Origin: Coriobacteriales bacterium
Lineage (GTDB): Bacteria > Actinomycetota > Coriobacteriia > Coriobacteriales > UMGS124
Length of the DNA: 46,115 nt
Direction of reading: 5' to 3'
NCBI GenBank assembly: GCA_017515595.1
Contig: JAFWFL010000012.1
Span: 1 to 46,115, forward strand
Shown here: piece after piece, positions 7,875 to 15,901 of the stretch
Layout: every line of letters begins with the position of its first letter
Position numbering within the stretch: the first letter of the stretch is position 1
Translations under genes and position numbers: made by a program
Notes under the pieces: model-generated
What the model was told of the DNA's origin: nothing
The model's input: the letters and a program-made list of their open reading frames with translations, nothing else
Database searches by the model: none

Positions 7875-8567
7875 ATGCCGGTCAACGAGATTACTGATGA
7901 GTTGTTTAGGCTTCAGGACGAGAAGTACCGGGAGTTTCAGATTAAGCTATTGCCTACCGTTGACCCTGAGACGGTTATTGGCATAAGGACGCCTGAGCTG
8001 CGGGCATATGCCAAGAAACTGGTAAAAAACGATGGTATCACGGAGTTTTTAGACGCGCTTCCACACCGGTATTTTGACGAGAACCAGCTTCATGCATTTA
8101 TAGTGTCTGCAATCAAGGATTACGGACAGTGCATAGAGGAGGTTAAAAGGTTCCTCCCGTTTGTGGACAATTGGGCGACATGCGACCAAATGTCTCCCAA
8201 GATTTTTGCAAAGCATAAAAGCGAACTGCTTGATTGTATTAAGGAATGGCTTACTTCTCCCTTAACATATACGCAGCGTTTTGCGGTTGGAATGCTTATG
8301 GAGCATTATCTTGATGATGACTTTGATGCTGCATATCTTGATATGGTTGCCCGGATAAAATCAGATGAGTACTACGTGAACATGATGATTGCCTGGTATT
8401 TTGCGACTGCTCTTGCAAAGCAATATGAGGCAACGGTGCCCTATCTTGAGGAGCAGCGTCTCGACACCTGGACGCATAACAAAACAATTCAAAAGGCACT
8501 CGAGAGCTACCGTATTACTCCTGACCACAAGACTTATCTCAAAAGTCTCAAGCTCACCAAAAAGTAA
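7875..8567 (+). CDS. DNA alkylation repair protein (AlkD-like HEAT-repeat glycosylase)
   Basis: This 230-residue all-helical protein is of the AlkD/AlkC family, which removes bulky N3- and N7-alkylated purines without base flipping. Family segments include RTPELRAYAKKL, a D-rich HRYFDENQLHAFIVS stretch, FVDNWATCDQMSPK and the C-terminal WTHNKTIQKALES block. The ATG at 7875 has GGGAGG 5-10 bp upstream. Two TATAAT hexamers at 7825 and 7836 lie in the leader region, but no convincing -35 was found. The gene ends 17 bp before cydD on the same strand and may be read through into it. Confidence 0.9.
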   Translation: MPVNEITDELFRLQDEKYREFQIKLLPTVDPETVIGIRTPELRAYAKKLVKNDGITEFLDALPHRYFDENQLHAFIVSAIKDYGQCIEEVKRFLPFVDNWATCDQMSPKIFAKHKSELLDCIKEWLTSPLTYTQRFAVGMLMEHYLDDDFDAAYLDMVARIKSDEYYVNMMIAWYFATALAKQYEATVPYLEEQRLDTWTHNKTIQKALESYRITPDHKTYLKSLKLTKK

Positions 8568-8584
8568 GAGCGGAGGGGTCGTGC

Positions 8585-10359
8585 GTGTTTGACCGGGAAA
8601 TACTGCAGCTCCCAGGAGCAAAAAAAGTATTTGTGCTGCTTATCATAAGCTCGTTTATACAGGCATGTCTGGCTGGCGGGCAGGCAATATGTTTGGCGCT
8701 TGCGCTTTTTGGACTCTGGGAAGGCAGCGGAATCGAATCGCAAATAGTGTTTCTCGGCGGCTTTTTGGCCTGTTTAATTGCGCGGAAGATCATTGAGCAC
8801 ATACGGTTGGTAGGAATGGATGCGTTTGCAAGTGACTATGCCTGTGGCTTGCGGCGCAGTTTGGCAGAAGCATACTTTGAAGGCGGCCCGGCTTTTGCCA
8901 AGAGAATCGGCACGGGTGCCTCGGCCACTTCTCTTGTAGAAGGGGTTGATCATGTTGAGACATACTTATCGCTTGCGGTTCCAAAACTTGCTGCGGTAAT
9001 GGTTGAACCTCTTGTAATTCTTGTTGTGCTTGTTTGGGCAGACTGGCCGAGTGCACTTATTGCTGCTGTTGTTTTGCCCTGTGTGATTCTTTATATGCGT
9101 TTACTTGGTCGCAATGCCCGCGCGGCTGCAGAGCGCAGGCATGATGAGTATACCAGCCTGGCGAACCATTTTGTTGATTCGCTGCGGGGGATTACAACAC
9201 TCAAGACGTTTGGCCGTACAACTGAGCGAACCAAAGAGGTCTTTACGGTAAGTGAGCGGTTTAGAGAGGCAACGGTAGCGACGCTCCGCACAGCAACACT
9301 TTCGAGTTTGGTGCTTGATTTGTTTGCAACTTTTGCCCTGGCAGCAGCCTCTATACTTTTGGGCTTTAGGCTGCTTGGCGGAAGCATTGAACTGTTTTAT
9401 GCACTTGCGGCGCTCCTGCTTGTTCCGGAGTGCTTTGCTCCCGTTTTGCGGTTTGCGAGCGATTTCCATGCAACGCTTGATGGCAAAAATGCACTTAAAG
9501 CCATCAATGCAATTATCGGAGAAGCTCAAAACAATGCTCATGACATGTCGGCTGCTTGTGTAGCGCCTTGGGATGAACATTCGTTCCTCAAGGTTTCGCA
9601 TGTTTCGCTCGCCTATAAAGAAAGGAATGATCATACCCCGTATGATGCTTCCTCAGAATCCCTGGAAACAGAGGCTCTCTGTGATATCAGCTTTGAGGCT
9701 CAGGGGTATCAAAGAATAGGAATTGTAGGGGTAAGCGGGGCAGGTAAATCTACATTATCACAGGTACTTGCAGGATTTGCTTTACCAAACAGCGGACAGA
9801 TATACCAGAATGGCACGCCTTGCGAACTCACCAGCCCCTCATGGCACAGCCAGGTATGTTATATTCCACAGCATCCTTACATCTTTAAAGCATCGCTTCG
9901 CGATAATATTGCCTTCTATTGTCCTCAGGCTCCTGATGAGCAGGTGTATGCAGCGCTTGAGGCTGCCGGTTTGTCTGAGTTTGTGAATGAGCTCCCCATG
10001 GGTCTGGATACGCTTATTGGCGACGGCGGACGTGGGCTCAGCGGAGGTCAGGCACAGCGCATTGCTTTGGCACGGGCATTTTTGGATGGCGACTCCCGTA
10101 AAGTACTTATATTTGATGAGCCCACGGCCCATCTCGACATAGAAACGGAGTATGCTCTGAAAGCCCCTATGAAGGCTCTCATGCAAGACCGCCTTGTCTT
10201 TTTGCGACACACCGGCTCCACTGGATGCGCGATATGGACCGTATTCTTGTACTTGACAACGGCCGCTTGGTTGAAGAGGGATCATATGATGAGCTCATCT
10301 CATATAACGGAACGTTTGCGTGTCTTGTACGTGAGCTGCGCGGAGGTGATGCTGCATGA
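8585..10359 (+). CDS. cydD: CydD-like ABC exporter subunit, frameshifted near the 3' end
   Basis: This is an ABC half-transporter with an N-terminal membrane domain (about residues 1-310) and a nucleotide-binding domain. Walker A is GVSGAGKST, the signature LSGGQAQR and Walker B VLIFDEPTAHLD. It pairs with CydC to export thiols (cysteine, glutathione) needed for cytochrome bd assembly. After LMQDRLVFL the frame breaks at about 10204. Reading on in the -1 frame gives ATHRLHWMRDMDRILVLDNG, which is the missing H-loop and C-terminus, ending at TGA 10357-10359 in a perfect ATGA overlap with cydC. In the unbroken frame the ORF runs to 10552 with nonsense sequence and no H-loop. One lost base (TTGGCG to TTGCG) explains this. 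It is either a pseudogene or a sequencing error. Confidence 0.85.
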
Positions 10360-12242
10360 CGAGCATTGCGCAAAGAATCCGCACGCTCTGGGCGGGCGAC
10401 AACTGGGTGAAACCTTTTGTGCTGCACTACCGCAAAGCGCTTGCTCTTGCGGTTGGTTTGGGGTTTGCCGCATCAGCATGTTCAATAGGTCTTATGTTTG
10501 TGGCCGGATATCTCCTAAGCGCGGCGGCCGAGAAACCCTGGTCGATCTTTGAGCTTATGGTGCCGCTTGGCTTGGTACAGGTGTTTGGTATAGCCCGGCC
10601 ATTTTGTGCATATGGGGAGCGTCTGGCACGTCATGATTGGGTGTTACGCATGGGGTCTGCTCTGCGCGCAAAGCTCTTTGGTACCCTTGCGGGCGAAAAC
10701 ATTCTTGAGTTGAAGCTACGGAGTGTGGGCGATGCTCTGGGATTTGCCGCCAGTGATATTACTCATGTACAGGATCTTTATATAAAGAGCCTTTTGCCTC
10801 TTATGATTGGCTTTGTTGTTTGGCTTGCGACGGTTGTGCTTTTGGCGTTTGTTGCTCCTCTGGCCGCACTACTGATAGCGGTATTTATGGGCATTGCGGC
10901 TGTTGGGGCCCCGCTTGTTTCTCTGCTTGTACAGGCAGCGCGGGAAGAGCAGGCAAAGACACTGCGCAAAAAGCTTCTTACCGCTGCTACTGATGATATT
11001 TTGGGTCTCGCAGATTGGATGTACTCGGGCAGGCGCGATGATTTTGTTGCGAATGTGAGCGGGGCTGCCCAAACAATGCACATTCATGATGCAAAAACAC
11101 GCTCATTTGTGCGCCGGCGTGATTTGCTGGTGCAAATTGTGGGCGGGGTGGCCGTTGTTGCCCTTATTTTGTGGGCAAATTCCCAGTTTGCTATGGCAGT
11201 TGCGGCAGTGAGCGAGGCTCAGTTTTCTGCATGGATACCCGGTGCGCACGATTATATTGCGGCTTTTGCAATTGGCGTGTTCCCGCTGGCAGAAGCTTTG
11301 CTGCCCATGGGAAGCGCCGCATCAGGGATAAGCGCTCATCTTGATGCTATTGAAAATCTCAACGGTTTGGAGAACCCAAGAAACGGGGATGTACAAGAAA
11401 CTCAAGCAAAACCCGCACCTTTGCCCAGTCTTTGTCTCGACCATATTACCTATACGTATGCAGGCGCACTGCATCCTGCAATAAACAACCTGAGCGTTAC
11501 TATACCCTTTGGTCAAAAAGTTTGTATTCTGGGTTCAAGCGGTTCGGGAAAATCCACGCTTTTAGGGATCATGCATGGCGATATTGTGCCGGATTATGGC
11601 AAGGCGGAGATTGGCGGTATGACGCTTGCATCTTTGGGTGAACATACCTGCGAATATATAGGTGTTGTCCAGCAAAATCCGTATGTTTTTGACAGTTCTC
11701 TTATAGCCAATTTACGTATTGCGTGCCCTCGGGCGACAGAAGAGCAGTGCTGGCAGGCGCTTGAGCGTGTGGGTTTGCGCGAGATGGCAGAAAGCTTACC
11801 TCATAAGCTTGATACCGTTTTGGGCGAAGGCGGAGTAAGGCTTTCTGGCGGACAACGTCACCGTTTGGCGTTAGCAAGAATCCTCCTTGCAGATACTCCC
11901 ATTGTTTTGCTTGACGAGCCTTTTGCTGCGCTTGACCCAAAGACTGAGGCCGCCGTACTCAAAACGCTTTTTGACGTGCTGAACGGACACACGATTGTCA
12001 TGGTGACACACCATTTGCTTGGTATTGAAAACTTTGACCGTGTGATTTTTATGCAAGAAGGCAGTATAGCTCATGATGGCAGTATTCTGCTTGATAATAA
12101 CCCAGCTGAACTTGTAAAAGCCAGCCCGCGTTACAGGTGTTTGTTATCTTTTGACCGAGGATGGACGCATGCAGATATCTCATGTCCTTTAAAAAAAGAT
12201 GAGACAAACAGCGGGCTGTGTGCGTATGAGAGTCTAATCTAA
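10356..12242 (+). CDS. cydC: CydC-like ABC exporter subunit (thiol reductant exporter)
   Basis: This 628-residue half-transporter has a six-helix membrane domain (about residues 25-310), where YGERLARHDWVLR matches the CydC-type loop. The ATPase domain has Walker A LGSSGSGKST, signature RLSGGQRHR, Walker B IVLLDEPFAALD and H-loop MVTHHLL. It works with CydD to move reductant to the outside for cytochrome bd maturation. The start overlaps the true cydD stop as ATGA, so the two are translationally coupled. The C-terminal 30 residues beyond the ATPase core are unremarkable. The next gene, a small leader-like peptide, starts 34 bp downstream on the same strand. Confidence 0.9.
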   Translation: MTSIAQRIRTLWAGDNWVKPFVLHYRKALALAVGLGFAASACSIGLMFVAGYLLSAAAEKPWSIFELMVPLGLVQVFGIARPFCAYGERLARHDWVLRMGSALRAKLFGTLAGENILELKLRSVGDALGFAASDITHVQDLYIKSLLPLMIGFVVWLATVVLLAFVAPLAALLIAVFMGIAAVGAPLVSLLVQAAREEQAKTLRKKLLTAATDDILGLADWMYSGRRDDFVANVSGAAQTMHIHDAKTRSFVRRRDLLVQIVGGVAVVALILWANSQFAMAVAAVSEAQFSAWIPGAHDYIAAFAIGVFPLAEALLPMGSAASGISAHLDAIENLNGLENPRNGDVQETQAKPAPLPSLCLDHITYTYAGALHPAINNLSVTIPFGQKVCILGSSGSGKSTLLGIMHGDIVPDYGKAEIGGMTLASLGEHTCEYIGVVQQNPYVFDSSLIANLRIACPRATEEQCWQALERVGLREMAESLPHKLDTVLGEGGVRLSGGQRHRLALARILLADTPIVLLDEPFAALDPKTEAAVLKTLFDVLNGHTIVMVTHHLLGIENFDRVIFMQEGSIAHDGSILLDNNPAELVKASPRYRCLLSFDRGWTHADISCPLKKDETNSGLCAYESLI

Positions 12243-12276
12243 ATGAGTAGGGACGGTGCGAAAGAGGAGGCGGGCC

Positions 12277-12531
12277 GTGGATGATCAGGATTTTGAGCAA
12301 AAGATTTCACGGTTGATGAGGCTGGACTTATCTGCCGGAACAGAGGCATTCCGTGACGCTTTATCACAACGTTGTTTTGCCGAGCTGGATGCCAATGATG
12401 AAAGCGAATGTCTGGATGATGATGAGCTCGGCCTTCTCGCGGCAGCAGGCGAGAAAACTTCATGCGATCCAACCCTGATTGAACCATACGATACCTATTC
12501 CGGTAACAGCGACAATAACCGCGTCATATAA
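12277..12531 (+). CDS. Small leader-like protein, candidate exported peptide precursor
   Basis: This 84-residue acidic protein matches no family I can name with certainty. Its C-terminal half has the layout of a peptide leader: CLDDDELGLLAAAG (residues 45-58), resembling the acidic LxxxELxxLAGG leaders of NHLP/Nif11-type precursors, then a 26-residue tail rich in Ser, Thr, Asp and Asn with one Cys. The GTG start follows AGAGGAGG. It lies between cydC and an operon encoding a C39-peptidase exporter able to cut such leaders. Export and cleavage after Gly58 are inferred. Alternatively it could be a small regulator of the adjacent sigma factor. Confidence 0.6.
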   Translation: MDDQDFEQKISRLMRLDLSAGTEAFRDALSQRCFAELDANDESECLDDDELGLLAAAGEKTSCDPTLIEPYDTYSGNSDNNRVI

Positions 12532-12549
12532 ACAGATGATTTTTGTGTA

Positions 12550-12581
12550 ACAACCTGCGGTAAATTATTTTAACAGGTTGT
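12550..12581 (+). terminator. Hairpin after the small peptide gene, possible terminator or attenuator
   Basis: ACAACCTG (12550-12557) pairs with CAGGTTGT (12574-12581) around a 16-nt AT-rich loop. A TTGTTTTAG run follows five bases later. It lies 19 bp after the peptide stop and before a candidate promoter, so it could separate peptide transcription from the sigma-factor operon. Confidence 0.42.
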
Positions 12582-12610
12582 GCGTTGTTTTAGTGGCTTT
12601 GATGTGTCAA

Positions 12611-12638
12611 ATGACGTTACGCTCGCCGCGTTTATAAT
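12611..12638 (+). promoter_or_regulatory. Candidate promoter of the sigma/NHLM operon
   Basis: ATGACG at 12611-12616 and TATAAT at 12633-12638 are separated by 16 bp, about 26 bp before the possible TTG start. The -10 is perfect and the -35 moderate, suggesting a housekeeping-sigma promoter for the operon rather than autoregulation. No other promoter-like pair was seen in this 130-bp gap. Confidence 0.5.
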
Positions 12639-12663
12639 AAACAAATCAAAGTGTCTTATGTGA

Positions 12664-13230
12664 TTGCGGACGGAGGTCAGCACTACGGACAGCGAGAAGC
12701 AGCAAAGCCGAGCCGGTATTTTGCGATACAGGCATGGCGATGACGCATTTGAACAGGAATTTGAGCGGCTTTATTACGAGAGCTATAAAGCTGTATATAA
12801 TTATGTGCGCGCTCGTATGTCTTGTGATGCTGATGCAGAAGATGTTGTTGCAGAAGCGTACCTCAAGGCTGCTCGTGCATTTTCATCATTTGATCCCGCC
12901 AAGGCAAAATTCGTAACCTGGGTAACAACTATAGCTAAAAACTGCATGATAAGCCATTTTCGCAAAGAGCATCCGGTCGCGGCGCTTGAAGATGTCCCTG
13001 AAGGTGCATTTGCCATAGATGGCGAACAAGGCAGTGCAGATGACATAATGCTTGCAAAGCAGCTGCTTACATGCTTGGATGATGAGGAGCGCGAACTGAT
13101 TGCGCTTAAATACCGCGCCGGCATGCGAAACATTGATATTGCAAAAGCGCTGGATATGAACCCCTCAACCGTTTCGACTAAACTCGCCCGCGCTCTCGAA
13201 AAAATGCGTTGTGTTGCAGAGAGGGATTAG
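12664..13230 (+). CDS. Sigma-70 family (ECF-like) RNA polymerase sigma factor
   Basis: The product has 181-188 residues with a sigma region 2 (FERLYYESYKAVYNYVRARM through AKFVTWVTTIAKNCMI) and a sigma region 4 helix-turn-helix (LDDEERELIALKYRAGM, IAKALDMNPSTVSTKLARAL). Region 3 is absent, as in ECF factors. The start is unclear. A TTG at 12664 has no ribosome site, whereas the strong GGAGGT at 12672-12677 points at an ACG codon (12685) and no ATG, GTG or TTG lies at the right distance. The gene ends 2 bp before the HlyD-like gene and heads a seven-gene run. It probably directs transcription linked to the export system and may be controlled by the STAS/SpoIIE pair at the operon's end. Confidence 0.85.
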   Translation: MRTEVSTTDSEKQQSRAGILRYRHGDDAFEQEFERLYYESYKAVYNYVRARMSCDADAEDVVAEAYLKAARAFSSFDPAKAKFVTWVTTIAKNCMISHFRKEHPVAALEDVPEGAFAIDGEQGSADDIMLAKQLLTCLDDEERELIALKYRAGMRNIDIAKALDMNPSTVSTKLARALEKMRCVAERD

Positions 13231-13232
13231 CA

Positions 13233-13745
13233 ATGTCTGACACATCGCAAAGCATATTCAACAAACGGGCGACAGAAAAACTTCGCAATCCGGATGAACT
13301 TGACAAATACATACGTGTAACCAATCCCAGTGTTTGGGTGGTACTTGCAGCATGCATAGCACTTTTGGCGGGGCTCTTGGTGTGGGGAATATTTGGCGCC
13401 GTAACCACAAGCGTAACAGCTACGGGGGTATTTACAGGCGGACATGCAATGTGCTTTTTAACGGCAGATGATGTTGCGCGGGTAGATGAGGGCGATGTTG
13501 CCATTGTTGACGGTACCAGGATGCGGGTTGCTGAGGTAGCAGCGGTTCCTGTTTCGCGCGAAGAAGCAAGTACTCTTTTGAAAAGCGACTACCTTGTGAG
13601 CTCGCTTGTAAAAGGCGATTGGGCTTACCAGGTGATTTTTGACGGCGATACCTCAGAATTGACGCCGGATATTCCGCTCACGGTACGTATTACAACCGAG
13701 CGTATTACGCCTATAAGCCTGGTGCTGGGAGGCGGCACCAAATGA
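13233..13745 (+). CDS. Short HlyD-like NHLM system secretion protein
   Basis: This 170-residue protein has an N-terminal cytoplasmic stretch (RATEKLRNPDELDKYIRVTNP), one transmembrane helix at about residues 30-52 (VWVVLAACIALLAGLLVWGIFG) and an extracytoplasmic beta-rich part. The ATEKLxxPDELDxxIxVTxPxxW opening is typical of NHLM bacteriocin-system secretion proteins. It is shorter than standard HlyD adaptors and shows no long coiled coil, so it may be a minimal adaptor for a cell without an outer membrane. The start is the ATG at 13233 with AGAGGGA upstream. Its stop overlaps the next start (ATGATG). It probably docks with the C39 exporter. Confidence 0.8.
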   Translation: MSDTSQSIFNKRATEKLRNPDELDKYIRVTNPSVWVVLAACIALLAGLLVWGIFGAVTTSVTATGVFTGGHAMCFLTADDVARVDEGDVAIVDGTRMRVAEVAAVPVSREEASTLLKSDYLVSSLVKGDWAYQVIFDGDTSELTPDIPLTVRITTERITPISLVLGGGTK

Positions 13746-15901
13746 TGGGAAGGATTCCCAAAGTACCCCAGGTCATGCAGATGGAAGCGTTGGAGTGCGG
13801 AGCCGCTTGCCTTACCATGATCTTGGCTTATTATGGACTTTGGGTACCGCTTGAGCAGGTGAGGGCTGATTGCGGTGTATCGCGTGACGGTTCCAAAGCG
13901 TCTAATGTGCTCAAAGCTGCACGCTCCTATGGTTTGTCTGCTAAAGGTATGACTTACTCGGTGGACGCTCTGCGCAGAAAAGCAACATTTCCTTGCATCC
14001 TCTTTTGGAATTTTAACCATTTTGTGGTATTACGCGGATTTGCAGGTAAGTATGCGCTTTTAAATGATCCTGCACGCGGCCAGGTTAAAGTATCCATGGA
14101 TGAGTTTGAAGAAAGCTTTACCGGCATTGCTCTATTATTTGAAAAAACGGACGCTTTTAAAGAGGGCGGAAACAAACCAAATACCCTGAAGTATGCATTT
14201 AAACGTTTGGAAGGTTTGGGTGTTCCTATTGCGTTTGTCATGCTAACCGCTGCTATAACTTCATTTGTAGCGATAATTAACACCTCTTTGGGCCAAGTTT
14301 TTATGGATCGCATTCTTACCGGGAGCGATCCTGACTGGCTTGTTCCGCTTACGGCAATTATGCTGATACTGGCCCTTATAACCGGTGTAGTATCGATTTT
14401 GAACGCGGTGTATTTGGTACGCATACGGGGAAAAATTGCGGTTGTCTCGTCATCACGTTTTATGCACCACTTATTACGTTTGCCAATTACGTTTTATTCT
14501 CAGCGAATGGTAGGAGATCTGCAGCAACGGCAGTCAGTAAATGAGACTATTGCTTTTACGCTTATTGGCAAGCTTGCCCCGGTACTTGTAAATGCAATAA
14601 TGCTTGTATTGTATTTACTTATTATGCTGAACTACAGCGTTCTTCTGACGATTGTGGGTTTACTCACGGTTGTAATCAACGCTCTTCTAGGCCGCTATAT
14701 CTCTAAAAAGCGCATAAACATTGCACGCTCGGGAGCTGCAAATGCAGGTAAGCTCTATGCCACAACCATTAGCGGTATAGAGATGATCGAAACCATACAA
14801 TCTGCAGGTGCCGAGAATGGCTATTTTGGCCGTTGGGCCGGCTATCAAGCTATTGTGAATGAAGCTGATGCACGTACAACACGCTTGAATACGTATTTGG
14901 GTATGGCGCCGCAAATCATGACCCAGATTGCAAATATTGCTGTACTTGTCCTTGGTATTTGGCTTATAGTTGAAGATGCGTTTACTCCCGGTGCATTACT
15001 CGCATTTACCGGTTTTCTTGCCTCATTTATGGCTCCCGTAAACGACATGATCAATCTTGGCCAGACGGTACAAGAGATGCAGACGCAGATGGAACGTGTA
15101 GAAGACGTTTTGCGTTATCCTGCAGACGTAGAAGAAGAGCCGGAGCCCATTATTCATTCCAGCGGGCTTAACCGGGAAAAACTGCGTGGCGAAGTTGATC
15201 TTAAAGGTGTAACCTTTGGCTATTCTCCGCTTGAGCCCCCGCTTATTGAGGATTTTGATTTGCATATTGAACCGGGTCATTGGGTAGCGCTTGTTGGAGG
15301 GTCCGGTTGCGGAAAAAGCACTATCACCAAGCTTATAAGCGGTCTTTATGAACCATGGAAGGGCGAGGTCCGGTTTGACGGAACGTTGCTTCATGATATA
15401 CCCCGTCCCATTCTGCGCGGTTCTTTGGCTGTTGTTGACCAGGATGTCGTAACGTTTGATGATACGGTTTCTGACAATGTTAAGTTGTGGGACAATTCTA
15501 TTCAGGATTACGAGGTTATTCTGGCCTGCCGTGACGCAGGTATTCATGATGCGATTGACGAGCGTCCCGGCGGTTATTCAAGCCGCGTTTTGCCTGGCGG
15601 ACGTAACTATTCAGGCGGACAGCTTCAGCGTCTTGAAATAGCGCGTGTATTGGCGCAGGATCCTACCATTATTGTTTTGGACGAAGCCACAAGCGCTCTT
15701 GACGCTCAAACAGAAGCCGATGTCATACGCCATATTCGTGACCGAGAAATCACATGTATTGTCGTGGCCCATCGCCTGTCTACTATTCGCGATTGTGATG
15801 AGATAATTGTGCTTAAAGACGGTAAGGTAGCCGAGCGCGGTACACATGAAGAACTGTTAAAAGCTGACGGTGCATATGCGGAGTTGGTGCGCAATGACTG
15901 A
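13742..15901 (+). CDS. NHLM-type ABC exporter with C39 peptidase domain
   Basis: This 719-residue exporter has three domains. Residues 8-130 are a C39 cysteine peptidase with a complete catalytic set: Gln13 and Cys19 in QMEALECGAACL, His93 in NFNHFVVLRGF and Asp109 in LLNDPARG. Residues 160-455 are the six-helix membrane domain. Residues 490-715 are the ATPase, with Walker A GGSGCGKST, signature YSGGQLQR, Walker B IIVLDEATSALD and H-loop VAHRLST. Such proteins cut leader peptides after a small-residue pair while exporting the core. The start overlaps the HlyD-like stop; its own stop overlaps the next gene by 8 bp. The intact triad predicts an active peptidase. Confidence 0.95.
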   Translation: MMGRIPKVPQVMQMEALECGAACLTMILAYYGLWVPLEQVRADCGVSRDGSKASNVLKAARSYGLSAKGMTYSVDALRRKATFPCILFWNFNHFVVLRGFAGKYALLNDPARGQVKVSMDEFEESFTGIALLFEKTDAFKEGGNKPNTLKYAFKRLEGLGVPIAFVMLTAAITSFVAIINTSLGQVFMDRILTGSDPDWLVPLTAIMLILALITGVVSILNAVYLVRIRGKIAVVSSSRFMHHLLRLPITFYSQRMVGDLQQRQSVNETIAFTLIGKLAPVLVNAIMLVLYLLIMLNYSVLLTIVGLLTVVINALLGRYISKKRINIARSGAANAGKLYATTISGIEMIETIQSAGAENGYFGRWAGYQAIVNEADARTTRLNTYLGMAPQIMTQIANIAVLVLGIWLIVEDAFTPGALLAFTGFLASFMAPVNDMINLGQTVQEMQTQMERVEDVLRYPADVEEEPEPIIHSSGLNREKLRGEVDLKGVTFGYSPLEPPLIEDFDLHIEPGHWVALVGGSGCGKSTITKLISGLYEPWKGEVRFDGTLLHDIPRPILRGSLAVVDQDVVTFDDTVSDNVKLWDNSIQDYEVILACRDAGIHDAIDERPGGYSSRVLPGGRNYSGGQLQRLEIARVLAQDPTIIVLDEATSALDAQTEADVIRHIRDREITCIVVAHRLSTIRDCDEIIVLKDGKVAERGTHEELLKADGAYAELVRND

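Noticed and set aside
10196-10206. Programmed -1 frameshift in cydD
   Set aside because: CTTTTTG is not a full X XXY YYZ slippery heptamer and I saw no stimulating structure; loss of one G is simpler.
10360-10552. 3' part of the long open frame continuing from cydD into cydC
   Set aside because: It overlaps cydC by about 190 bp, has no ABC homology, and is explained by the frameshift at about 10204; the -1 frame restores a normal CydD end.
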